Assembly: GCA_024803745.1 (NCBI GenBank)
Contig: JANJXV010000024.1
Span: forward strand, 16,377,927 to 16,441,926
DNA: 64,000 nt
Source of the DNA: Megascapheus bottae
Lineage: Eukaryota; Chordata; Mammalia; Rodentia; Geomyidae
Direction of reading: 5' to 3'
Shown here: piece after piece, positions 12,058-23,352 of the stretch
How positions within the stretch are numbered: position 1 is the first letter of the stretch
How the letters are laid out: every line of letters starts with the position of its first letter
Notes under the pieces: model-generated
The model's input: only the letters and a program-made list of their open reading frames with translations
Told to the model about the DNA's origin: nothing
The model's database searches: none
Made by a program: the position numbers and the translations under genes

Positions 12058-13800
12058 AAGAATTCTTGCCCATCAATATCCCAACATTGATAAAATAGAA
12101 GAAGTAATCCAAAAATTCATATGGAATAAGACAATCCTAAGCAGAAAGAACAGTGCTGGAGGAATATCAATACCAAACTTCAGACTTTATTACAGAGCTA
12201 TAGTAACACAGGTTGGTGCTGGCACAAGAACAAGCCTCAGGACCAATGGAATAGAAATGAAGGCACAGAAATCAACCCACAGGCCTATGGCCACCTAATC
12301 TTAAATAAGGGAGCAAAAACAAAAATAGGAAAGAAGAAAGACAGCCTCTTCAACAAATGGTACTGGCAGAATTGGTTAAGCACCAGTAGAAAGCTAAAGT
12401 TATATTGTCACCCTGCACCAGAATTAATTCCAAATGGGTCAAAGACCTTGAGGTAAAAATAGATACCCTGAAAACTTTACAGGGAGGAACAGGGCTCCTT
12501 GGCACATGTCAAAACTTTCTTAATAAAGACCTAGAAACACAACAAATTAAAGTTTGGACAAATGGGTCTGCATTAAACTGCTGAGCTTCTGTATAGCAAA
12601 GGGCATAGCTAGAAAGTTAAATAGAAAGCCAACAGAGTGAGAGAAGCTCTTCATTAGCCATACAACAGACAAGGGCTCATATCTAAAATATATCTACAGC
12701 TCAAAAAATTGAATCACTCCAAAACAAATCCTCAAATAACCATCCCATTAAAAGGTGGGCTAAAGAAGAGAGACTTCTCTGAAGAGGGAATAAGAATGGC
12801 CAATATACACATGAAGAAATGCTCAACATCTTTGGCTATAAAAGAAATGCAAATCAAAACAACTTTGAGATTCCACCTCACTCCCGTTAGAAAGGCTATT
12901 ATCAAGAAATCTGGTAACAACAGATGCTGGCCGGGATGTGACCAGAGGGAATGCTACTACACTGTTGGAGGGAGTGTAAACTCCTTCAACCACTCTGGAA
13001 ATCAGTATGGCGATTCCTCAATAGACTAAACATAGAGCTCTCCTATGATCCAGCAAGCTCACAAAGGGGCATTTATCCAGATGTTCAGAAACAAGGTCAT
13101 ACTAAACCTACCAGCACAAGGATGTTTATTGCAGTATTACTTACCAGAGCTAAGATATGGAACCAATCCAGATGCCCCTCAGTAAATAGATGGATCAAGA
13201 AGATGTATTTATACACAATGGAATTCTACACTACCATCAGAGAGAATGGCATTGCCCTGTTTGTAAGGAAATGGAAAGACTTGGAAAAAATCATATTAAG
13301 TGAAGTAACCCAGACCCAAATGAACATAGGCTCCATGGTTTCCCCCATTGTAATAGTTAGTACACATCTAGGATTCTCCTAGCAGACGATCACAATAGCT
13401 CAAAAACTATGTACATATGGCCATATAAGATGAGAGTAAGTGAAATGAACACTGGATATGTGAACAAGAATTTTATGTTTGTGATTGTTGTTCTTAATGT
13501 ACTATGTGCAGTTATTTCTTTTCTCTTTTTTCCCCTTTATGATTTATCTCATGTTGTTACTGTGTCTGACATTGTTACCTGGTATATGGTATATACATTA
13601 ATTTGTTTATTTGAAATAGGGAAGTGAAGGGAGAAAACAAGATGATTAGATGATTGGGAAGGGGTGGGGAGCGAAGGGGGGGACAAAACTATGAGAAGGG
13701 CTATCAATGCTCAAGAAGTAATGTACCCACTACGGACGAATGTAACTATAACCCCTCTGTACGTTACCTCGACAATAAAATACAATAAAAAAGAATTCTT
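12058..13800 (+). mobile_element. 5'-truncated LINE-1 with 10-bp TSD
   Basis: The body spans 12068-13790. AAGAATTCTT flanks it at 12058-12067 and 13791-13800. It carries ORF2 C-terminal sequence broken by stops and a frameshift (readable pieces at 12709-13029 and 12951-13382), then a 3' UTR ending CTCGACAATAAAATACAATA. That tail differs from the L1 at 59916 and marks a second subfamily. Confidence 0.9.
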
Positions 13801-16228
13801 AATTTTTCATAGCCCATTATCAATAAGTTGTCATTGGCCATATACCTGGAGACCTGATTTTTTCACTCTTGGTGGGAGATTGTCAAACACAAGGCACTAA
13901 GTATACTGAGAACAGTAATTTGTCTTTCATAAATTAACCACCATGGTAACATTTAGGTTGTTAATGATGATTTGGGAGCTGGTGGGGGTGGGGGGAGGAG
14001 GGAATGATTTCTTATTTTTCTGCATGGTTTACTGTATGCCAGAATCTGTTCCAGTATGGACTGACTGTATGCACACAGAGGGGGCTATTGTTGGATTCAC
14101 CCCGGGAGTCAGAAGTCCTCTTGTCTTAAGGACTTGTAGCAACTTCCATTCATTACCTTGGGTGGCATTCTAGAGGTACCCTGACAGGTATTGTGAGAAT
14201 TTTAGGAAACTGGGAATGGATTTCCAATCATTCCTCTCCAGGGAAAAGAGGCGTGGTTGATCTCTGTTAAGATCTTCTAAGATCATCTGAAAGGTCTACG
14301 GTCACCCAGGGAGGAGAAATTCTCCTTCAGGTCTTCAGCCAAGGAGTGGTATGGAAGCAAACAGGGAGGGGTTAGACCACATGGAACCAACTGCACGAGG
14401 TCATGTCATCTTCTGGAAACTAAGGCTGCAAAGTCAGGGACAGAGAAAGCTCTGAACCAAGGGCCCATCTCTCCCTCTGCCCAAACTCTACACCACCAGG
14501 GACCCACTGAGTGTGCCTCTGCCTTCCTATCCTGTGTACTCATTGGAAGCACTTTGCTTGGCTTTCATGGGTCCTTCATACTTCTTGCTTGAGGCAAGCC
14601 ATGCTAAAGACTATTTCCAAGGGCAAAGTTTGTGGGGGCAGCAGACTCCAGGGACCCCAATAATGGGCAGGAATTCAGAACTTTCATTCACTTTGTAAAC
14701 TTCAGGAGACTTGTTCCACCCCCCGGAGATGAAGTTGCTGCAGCAGAGATGGGGAGTTAGAGTGCCACCAGCTGTGCAGAATGGGAGCTAGGAACAGTTT
14801 TCTTTATACATGTGTCATTTCTGTCACAATCCAGATTGTGGTCCAGAATTCACAGCCATTACAATTACACTCTAGGGTATATAGAGTGTGATTCTTTTTT
14901 GAGGACTGATAATAAAGTTTAGCTTCCTCGAGTCTTTAGGTACAAATATCACATGATATCAACAAATATTTGATACCCATAAAAGCAAGAAGGAGATGAC
15001 AGCTGAGTGTTAATATGAGAGATGGTGAAATACTTCCTGTCACTGTCAGCTGCCTTGGTTTTCTGTCAGCCCCTGAAAGCCACTCACAGCTTTCATCATG
15101 TGTGACTCACTACATAATAATCCACTGTCTGCAGTAAGTAATGGCTGGGGAGAAAACCCTCCAAGGTGGCGGGCTTAATTCATCACCTGTGTCCTAGAGG
15201 AAGACACATACTTCTGTGTGAAGTGCAGACATGACATGATGGGGGAATTTACACTTGGCCTTTCTCGAATAATTTACCAGCAAATTTGGGTGTCTGTTAT
15301 TATAAACTGCTGCCTAGCGTGTGATTACAAGATTAAGAAAGGAGTGAATTGCTAATCTTGTCAGTCCAACTGTTTTCTTCCTTGATAACATTTATGTTAT
15401 TACACTCCGGGTGATGAAAGACTGTAATTGGTTGTTGACATTGATTGAAGGAAAGAGATACAGATTCTTTTTTTTCATAGAGAATTAATTGGGTTGGTGA
15501 GGGAGGTAACACAATTCAAACCAAAAGTTCTCTCCCTTGTGATCTGTCAGAGGGATTCAGTCTCTTTTTTCTCCACCTGTTTCTCTCCTTTAGATAGTAT
15601 TTTTTTTCCTAGATTTAACACATTTAAAATGGTTCTCACCAAAGAAAGGGGAGGTCTGCGGAATCTTCAAATGGAAATTCTTTTTAAAAAGTAGCATTCA
15701 GGAATGGTAGCAGAAACACTGCAAATACATGTGCATTCCATTGGCATGTGGTAGAGCAGTGTTTAAGGAAGAAAAATTAAGTTAGGTCAAATCTTGATGC
15801 CATTTAAATTCTATTAACCCAGTAAGGATCATCTGAGAACTCATGGCCTTTGGATAGCCAGAGCAAAGGGCTCTGCTAAGTTGACATGCTCTGGTTTGCC
15901 TGGCTATTCAATGGAGGCAGACTGCAAGGTCAATGGATGCCTGAGTTCTATAAGGCTCAGTGTAGGTATATGCTGAGTACCTTGTTGCTTATAGGTAGGA
16001 AATGTGGGTCTAAGAATTATGGATAAGAAGTCAAGGAACTTCTATTACCCTTAAAAACTCACATGGGGATTTTTAGTTCTTTGTTTCCACAACTTGAAGT
16101 GTTGTTGTATGGAATTTTTCATTGTAAGAGAGGAGCAGTCACCACAGAATGCGATAAAGGTTCATTAGAGGAGGGAAGTGAGACAGTCATTAGAAACAGT
16201 GGTCCTTTGTGTTAGAAAGAAAGCAACA
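13801..16228. other. Intergenic, single-copy-looking
   Basis: No gene or recognisable mobile element across 2.4 kb. Open frames here (13943-14173, 14513-14698) are short and lack splice or family support. 15040-15460 looks like a possible conserved non-coding element. Confidence 0.5.
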
Positions 16229-16418
16229 GGCAGGGCCTTGTGGCATAGTGCTTGCCTAGCATGCACGAAGACCCAGGTTCAATTCCTCAGTACCATATAT
16301 ATAGAAAAAAATCCAGAGGTGGTGCTGTGGCTCAAGTGGTAGAGCTCTATCCTTGAGAAAGCCCAAGGACAGTGCTCAGGCCCTGAGCTCAAGCCCAGGA
16401 CTGGCAAAAAAAAAAAGA
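16229..16418 (+). mobile_element. ID-like dimer SINE
   Basis: GTGCTTGCCTAGCATGCACG, a B-box-like GGTTCAATTCC, GGCTCAAGTGGTAGAGCTCT, and the end GCCCAGGACTGGC with an A-run. Confidence 0.85.
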
Positions 16419-16423
16419 GTAAG

Positions 16424-16662
16424 GCTGAGCATGGTGGCTCATACCTGTAATCCTAGCTACTCAGGAGGCTGAGATCTGAGTATCATAGTTCAAAGCCAGC
16501 CCGGCACTAAAGTCTGTGAGACTCTTATCTCCAATTAACCACTAGAAAACTGAAAGTGGCAGGGCAGTAGCTTTGAGCTGAAGAGTTCAGGAAGAGCATC
16601 CAGGCCCAGAAACCAAGCCCCATGACTGACAAAATAAATAAATAAAATAATAATAATTAAAA
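16424..16662 (+). mobile_element. Composite B1-ID SINE
   Basis: GGCTGAGCATGGTGGCTCAT to CCCCATGACTGAC, with a tail of AAATA units. Directly follows another SINE, so this is a SINE cluster. Confidence 0.85.
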
Positions 16663-16680
16663 GTAAATAAAGTAAGCTTT

Positions 16681-16852
16681 GGGGCCAGGAGTTTGGCCTA
16701 GTGGTAGAGTTCAATTCCTCAATGCCACATAGAAAAAGGCAGAAATGATACTGTGGCTCAAGTAATAGAGTACTAGCCTTGAGCAAAAGAAGTTCAGGGA
16801 CAGTGTCCAGGCCCTGAGTTCAAGTTCCAGGATTTGCGAAAAAAAAAAAAAA
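16681..16852 (+). mobile_element. ID-like dimer SINE with internal deletion
   Basis: GGCCAGGAGTTTGGCCTAGT, then TAGAGTTCAATTCCTC, so the usual GTGCTTGCCTAGCATGC is missing between the A- and B-box-like parts. It ends with an A-run. Confidence 0.8.
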
Positions 16853-16911
16853 TTCAGAGGACTCGGTCCCTGATGGCTAGGCTCCATTGCTTTGGGCCAG
16901 ATATCATGGTT

Positions 16912-17389
16912 AAGAAGTGCGTGGAAAGGAACTTAGGCTCAATGGTTTCCCTCATTCGTCATAATCAGTAGAAACCTTGGGCTCTACTAGCAGAGATTTG
17001 CAATAGAGCAAAATCTTGATACATAAGGACATATAATGTGAAGCTAATTGAAAGGACCTCCAGGATAGTGAAACAAAAGCCATATAATGAATGATTGTTG
17101 TCCTTAATGTACTATGTTGTCTCTCATCTCCTTTGCTGTCCCTTGGTTATCTCATATTGGTATAGTATCTCACTTTGTTATCTGATATATTGAATTTATT
17201 TGAATTTGGATATTTGAAATTTGATAGGGAAGGGGGGAAAACCAAGACGGGTGGGGGGTGTGGGGGGGGAGGGAAACAGGTACCAAGACATGTGAAAGGG
17301 TATCAATGTATGTGAATTAATGCACCTTCTATCTGGCAAATATCATGTAACCCTTTTACTAATTACAATAAAAAAAAAGAAGTGCGTGG
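16912..17389 (+). mobile_element. Short LINE-1 3' end with 13-bp TSD
   Basis: The element spans 16925-17376 and starts just before the ORF2 stop (AGGAACTTAGGCTCAATGG). It continues through the G-rich 3' UTR to AATTACAATAAAA. AAGAAGTGCGTGG is duplicated exactly at 16912-16924 and 17377-17389. By eye its sequence is almost the same as the 3' end of the L1 at 59916. Confidence 0.9.
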
Positions 17390-18924
17390 CAGAGCAAAGG
17401 AAAACAAGAAAGGAGGAAAGAGAGGGAGAGGGACAGAAGAGAAAGAGAGAGGGAGAGAAGGAGACTGGGATAAAATAAATATAAGTAAATATTCTTCAAG
17501 GGCACATCACCCTTCTTACATTTCCTAGTTTGTACCCTTTCCCATAATGCCATCAAATTATAAATCTGTCAATGAACTGACCCATTGACGAGGTCCGAGC
17601 TCTCAAGAGCTACCTCTGGATGTTGAGTGGGGACCAGCATTCATTATCTGCCCTTTCATTTCCAAACCGAAACACACCACCTCACCATTGCCACCGAGGG
17701 GACCAGAATTCCAGCCGTGAGTCTTTGGGTGACATGTGCAAACCATGGCATCTTGTTAGGTGGGCACATACTGTGTTAACTCTAGTTCTTTACATCTGGA
17801 AATGAACTGTTACTGTTCGTCAGTCCCCTCTGGGGAAAACTGCTGTACTATTTCTATATCTTACCTTTCCCTGGATCCAAGCAGTTGGGAATCTTGCAGC
17901 CTATATTTGCCATAATCTTTGGCTGTAGGGTTCTAGGATGGATTTCTAATGACAAGTGATCATCAGACTTTGGAGGCAGAATGACATGGAAGCAGTGGCT
18001 CTCTCTCTGATGTTCACAGGCACCCATGTGGCCTTCTCAAGCAGCTTCCACCTGTTTTCCTTGACAACCTCCTAGCATGGCTGAACCAGCCCCCATGAAG
18101 AATTAACTATTAGGTTAAGTGACTAAGCTTAGGTTTCAATTACACGCAGTTAAACAGAATCTTGAAAACAAATTTGTATAAAAGGGATGACAGTTTTCAT
18201 TTGCTCACAAAATTACATATGCAAATACATCTGCAGAGACAAATGTTTTCTAGAACTAAAATTGGAGCAACACTATAACACTGATTGGTGTTTGAATGGG
18301 GGTCATTAGGCAAACTAGTAGGTAATGGATAATGCATTAACCTGCAGTGATGCCAAAGATACAGAATCACTGACATTGCCAACTCTTATAATGATCCTTG
18401 TTTAATAGCTGAAGGTTTGTTATCAAAGGAAAACTGGTGGATGGCATTCATCTAGGTACATAATTTAAATGCTTTCTAGCTTAGGGAAATAAAAAGAACA
18501 GTTAACATATACATTAAACATTATGCAAATCATTGGGAGAAGCTTTATGATTTAATTAACTATTTCTCTACTATATATTTGATATTATTGGTTAGCCTGA
18601 AATCATGTGCTTTTAGAGATGTATATTTTAATGGAGACTTTTAAGACCAAGAACTGTTTCAAAGTCCTGTTTTGCTGTAAACCTCCTGGATTTTATTTTT
18701 TGTGCTTAAACTACAGAACAGATCATAAACTGCTAGAGAGGAAATAGGACTTCATGGTGAAAAGACTGAATGAAGCGATCTTGAGGACATTTAGCCTGAG
18801 ACCTATACCAAGCAACAGGGAAAAAAGATGTGAAGTGCCACTACTGAGAAAGTGCCAGGCAGTGATCTCATCTTCCAGGGTTCATGTCTTCATTCAAACA
18901 TATGAGTACCTGAGGAAAGTTAGA
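17390..18924. other. Intergenic; purine-rich start
   Basis: 17398-17466 is an AG-rich low-complexity run. The rest shows no gene or clear repeat. Confidence 0.5.
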
Positions 18925-19025
18925 AAGCAACTGTATGCCTCAGTTTCCTTATCTAAAAAAAAGGGCAATTCCCTTATATCAATCATTTGTCAAGAGAATT
19001 AATATGAGCAAAATGGCTCTGATGT
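18925..19025 (-). mobile_element. MIR relic
   Basis: TATGCCTCAGTTTCCTTATC and ATTAATATGAGC recall the reverse MIR core (CCTCAGTTTCCTCATCTGTA). Confidence 0.55.
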
Positions 19026-19458
19026 GGCAAATATAAACTTTACTATCATGACTATGTCATTCAATTTAGTTGCTGGAATGAAACTATGTTAACCACGTTA
19101 AGAAATTCTGGATTTGAGACACAGACATATGGCTTTCATGAAGGGAACATATTCATGTAATAAACTTCAAAGTTACACAAATTTCAGTAATTATAATCAC
19201 AAGCTTACTTAGCTTCAGAATGCCTTTGTGCTTCATGGAGTCATATATAATAATGGAACCATATGCTAGATCTTTGAAATGCTGATTAAAAAATAATCAG
19301 ACATTAAGGTAACTTAATTGTAATGAGATGACTTTATTAATTTGCAGATAAACATGATAAAGCTCAATTAACACATGCGTGCATGGCCAGATGTGCTTGT
19401 CTTTCCTTGTAAAGAGAATTTTGACATGAACCTACACAATTCATTTACCTACACTCAT

Positions 19459-19770
19459 TTTTTTTTTTTTTCCATGCCAGTCCTGAGGTTTGAACTCAGG
19501 GTCTAGAGCTGACTCTGTGCTTTTTTGTGCTCTAACACCTGAGCTCCATTTCTGGCTTTTTCGTGGTCTCACGGACTTTCCTTCTTGGATTAGCTTTGAA
19601 TGGCAATCCTCAGATTTCAGTCTTTTGAGTAGCTAGAACTCAGGGCCCGGGCACTGTCCTTGAGCTTTCTCAGTGCTAGCAGTCTGCCACTTGAGCCACA
19701 GCACATCTGGCCTTTTCTGTGTGATACCAAAGAATCACACCTAGGGCTTTGTGCATACTCCTGACCCTGT
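19459..19770 (-). mobile_element. Composite SINE joined to ID-like dimer
   Basis: From 19471, GCCAGTCCTGAGGTTTGAAC and CTCAGATTTCAGTC give a composite copy. At about 19637, ACTCAGGGCCCGGGCACTGT starts an ID-dimer copy running to 19767. The lack of spacer suggests one inserted into the end of the other. Confidence 0.75.
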
Positions 19771-22385
19771 GCTCACTTTTAGTAGCTGTTTGAATGCTGA
19801 CTTTAAGAAGGGGAACCTAAAACCTGATCTGAGCAGACGTCTACCTAGGGTACCATGGACAGAGATACCACCACGCTGTCAGTAGTGTACCAGAACAAGG
19901 TACTGTGCAGACTACTTTACTCCTAGTGAGATTCTATAATTAGGAGAAGAGCTTAATCAAATTACAGTTTGATGCCTCAAAATGCTCTTTACCATTTTCA
20001 TGCTTGTAGTTATAGGATTTTAAGAGTTCAAGGTGTCCTTCTGCCGTAAGTGGATGGCCTTCAGAGTCTGGTCCAGTTTGCAGTTACAGGCTGAGGTAAG
20101 GAAACTCAACTCTGCCTTGACAAAAATAGGCTGTCATTTTAAAAGAGAGCAATTTCAAATATGTGTTACTTAGTGCACCATCTTGCACTAACTTTCCTGC
20201 TCGTATTCTGTTTACAGCGTCTGTTGCTAATAGACTGGGTATGGCTTCTGAGTTACGGTTCATGTCAGAGCAGCACACTGACAGAGGAAGCTGGCTGCTG
20301 CAGCATGATGAAAGTTAGAAGTCAAGTGCATTCCCACCAAGGTTAAGTGGGTTGGAGAGATTTGTAATGGAATCTCACTGCCACAAACCTCCAGAACTTT
20401 CCAAAGTAGACTGCTCCTCTTTAAATGTCGGAAGCAGAAATAGACCTGAAACCTGAGAAGTGGCCGCTCCTAGATCCAGATGTGAGAAACTCAGACGTCT
20501 GGTGAAGTTTCAAAAGGTTGAAAGAAGGGCTCTTTATAAGAAATGACAAAACAAATTCAGCCTGGCAAAGCATTTTATTCAGAAAATCTCCCTTTCCCCC
20601 TCAGCTCTGCTCACATAGCTCAGGAGATGGAAAATGATGTTTGGGGTCTACACAGCTCAGTCTTAATAGTCACTAATGTCCTTTGGCTGTTCTACATTTT
20701 GTTTCCACCTCCCTTCCTCTTTGTTCTTCTAACATAACTCAAGAGCTCACAACTTGGATAAAATCCTTGCCACCGTAATTTGTTAGGGAAGCACACTTCT
20801 ATAATTGTCTCAATTTTTGGAAGATGAAGCCCTTCTCTGAATGGAAATTAATAACATGGGAATTTCTTGTGATAGTGACACAGACATTGTTATTGAGCAG
20901 AGAATAACCACTGCCACCTCTTTGGTTCAGAGAAGTCTTCTCAAAGGATGAAAATAATTCCGTGTGCTAAAGGAGCCGCCAGATTTTTTTCTCTATTTCT
21001 ACCTCAGCACCCCTTGCAGCTTGCCTTTTGGTAGGGCAGGCAGTGATTTCATTAGGTAAGGTGAAAGGAACGTGTGCCACAGTGTGAAAATGACACCAGA
21101 GAAATAGTGCCCCTCTCCCCTGAGGCAGCAGTCCCCTCACACTGACTGGGGAAGATCCAGGTGGGGAAAAGCTGATCACCCCAAGGCGGCTTCAGAATCA
21201 TGGGGGAATCTTTAATGATCTGATAGGCATCTTCTTCTACTTCCTCCCTGAGTAAGGTGTCAAATATATGCTGTGATCCCTCACCTATCTCAGGGTCTCT
21301 GGAACGTAACTCCTATGACCACTACTTACATATTTGTTCAAAAAAAAAAAAGAAAGGAAAAAAAAGCCCTCATACAGTGAAGCCACAACAAGTAAACCAC
21401 AATACAGCAAGGGACGACTGTGATGGGCTTCTTCTGAGCACCAGGCAATCAAGAGGGCGGTGAGATGAAGGCAGGCTGCACTCCATAGCAACCTCTCAGC
21501 GTCTCTCCAGTTCTCTTGCTCACCATCTCTGGAATGTTTCTTTCCTCTTACTTGCTTTCTGACCAAGCAGCTGATGAGGAATAAGGACAGATTGTTAGGA
21601 GCCCTTGTTTCTCAAAAAATGTGAAAGAGGAAGAAGTCTTGGAAAGCATTCCTTTATTCAGGGAACACGTCAGACCCTCGACCAGGGACCAGCAATACAG
21701 AAGTGATGTTTAGACATGATCCCTGGCATGTCTACTGAGGAAGTTTTCAGAAAGGAAGAATACACTACAAAACACAACTGGGCTAGGATCTCACCCCAGC
21801 TTCACTCAAAATAATACTCTAGGGCTTATACTAGTTCTTATCCTAAGAAATACTGTTTATATTTTCAAATGTCATAAGAATCAATCAATTGCCAGTGGAT
21901 TTTACCTACAGTGACAGTTCTCTCAACCTACAAGGGAGCTGCCGCTTATGAGTAAGCAGCTGAAACCAAAATGCCGTAAGCCCAAAACAGACAAAATGCA
22001 AATGTACGAGCTTGGCTTTGTATCTCTGCCATATGGTCTTTCTCCAGGTGTACATCTGCTCAAGCCAATGCAACGGGTCCACTGGCGAACACGTCCACTG
22101 CCCAGACTAAGTTCACTGGATCACAACTATTCCTGATTTGGTTTATCCTCTCTCTACGAGCACTGACACTATTCAGTGAACCATCTGAAAAAAAACCAAA
22201 AAAGAAAAGTATTGCTTCCCAAACACCAAAGGAATTGGCAGAGGACTTGCCCAGAAAGGAATGGCAAAGGTTCTTAGCCCCTCACTCACCTGTCACAGAA
22301 CACACACACATTTCCAGTCACCATCCATGTTCACACTTCACACACATATCCATTCGCTCTGACATTCTCACCCACACATACGCAC
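19771..22385. other. Intergenic, no gene seen
   Basis: Several 60-90 codon frames on both strands but none with recognisable motifs. A-runs at about 21340 and 22187. Confidence 0.5.
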
Positions 22386-22502
22386 CATGTGGAGATAGGA
22401 TCTCACTATGGTAGCCTAGGCAGGCCTGGAACTTGTGACCCTCCTGCTTCCATCTCCCAACTGCTGAAATTACAGGCATGCATCACCACACTCACTGGGC
22501 TA
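22386..22502 (-). mobile_element. B1 SINE
   Basis: GGATCTCACTATGGTAGCCT, CAGGCCTGGAACTTGTGACC and AAATTACAGGCATGCATCAC are the reverse complement of a B1 (7SL-derived) monomer. Confidence 0.8.
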
Positions 22503-22752
22503 CACAGTCTTTAATAGCAATACTTACAAGCACATAAAATAAAATGTGTGCTTCACAGATACAAATACCCCATAAAACTCCATGAAAACATCAAGAGGCC
22601 CCAAAGAATAGGGGCATAAACAGATTATAGCTACAGTTATTGCTCAGAGTAGGAAACACAAGTGAATAAAGGTTGTGGTTATGAAATGGAGGTAAAGTTA
22701 GGAAGTGGGGAAAAGACAGAAAAGAGGGGTATTTAGGAAATAACCACTGATA

Positions 22753-22758
22753 TTTATT
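22753..22758 (-). terminator. Candidate SLC35B4 polyadenylation signal
   Basis: First AATAAA hexamer I found on the minus strand downstream of the stop, about 3.1 kb away. Nothing else marks it as used. An ATTAAA at 22509-22514 is an alternative. The 3' UTR end is therefore unresolved. Confidence 0.2.
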
Positions 22759-23044
22759 AGAAATCTATTAAGTTGCCATTAATTTTCCCAGAACAGAGGA
22801 GTGAAACAGATGAACTTGGCTTTTAAGGTTTTCACTTTCCAGCAGTGACCAAATTTGAATTCTGCATTATTTCATTTTGGTCAACTGAATAGGTAGGAGG
22901 AAAATAATAGCAAAACAAACAAACCAAGAAAAACAAACAACCCCCCCCCCAACTATTTGGGCTATGCCTAAATATTGTAGAACTTTATATATACTCATTA
23001 AGCAAATATATGGCTGCATTGATGGGTGGGGAAGAATGAAAACT

Positions 23045-23352
23045 ATGTGCAGTGGTGGCTCCTGTCAGTAAATCTCAGCTATTTAGGAGGCAGAGACTGG
23101 GGAGGATGATGGTTCAAGGGTAGCCCAGCAAAAAGGTTTGGTGAGATGCTGTCTCAACAAATAAACCTATGCTGGAAGACACTGAGTAGGAGGCTCTCCT
23201 CCCAGGCCAGTTCTAGGCAAAAATATGAAACCCTACCTGATAAATAACTAAAGCAAAAAGGAGTTGGAGGTGCGACGATTCAAGTGTCAGAGGGCCTGCC
23301 TAGCAAGTGTGAGGCTCGCAGTTCAACTCCAGTACAGTCAACAAAAAAAAAA
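23045..23352 (+). mobile_element. Long composite SINE (B1 and ID parts)
   Basis: AGTGGTGGCTCCTGTCAGTA and TTTAGGAGGCAGAGACTGG head, a second B1-like arm, then GGGCCTGCCTAGCAAGTGTG and GCAGTTCAACTCC with an A-run. An older relative of the common composite. Confidence 0.7.

Noticed and set aside
12709..13382. Two plus-strand frames as genes
   Set aside because: They are decayed L1 ORF2 C-terminus in two frames, inside an L1 with target duplications.
16235..16300. tRNA gene
   Set aside because: The A/B-box-like words belong to the tRNA-derived left arm of a SINE followed by a second arm and A-tail. No tRNA cloverleaf was made out.
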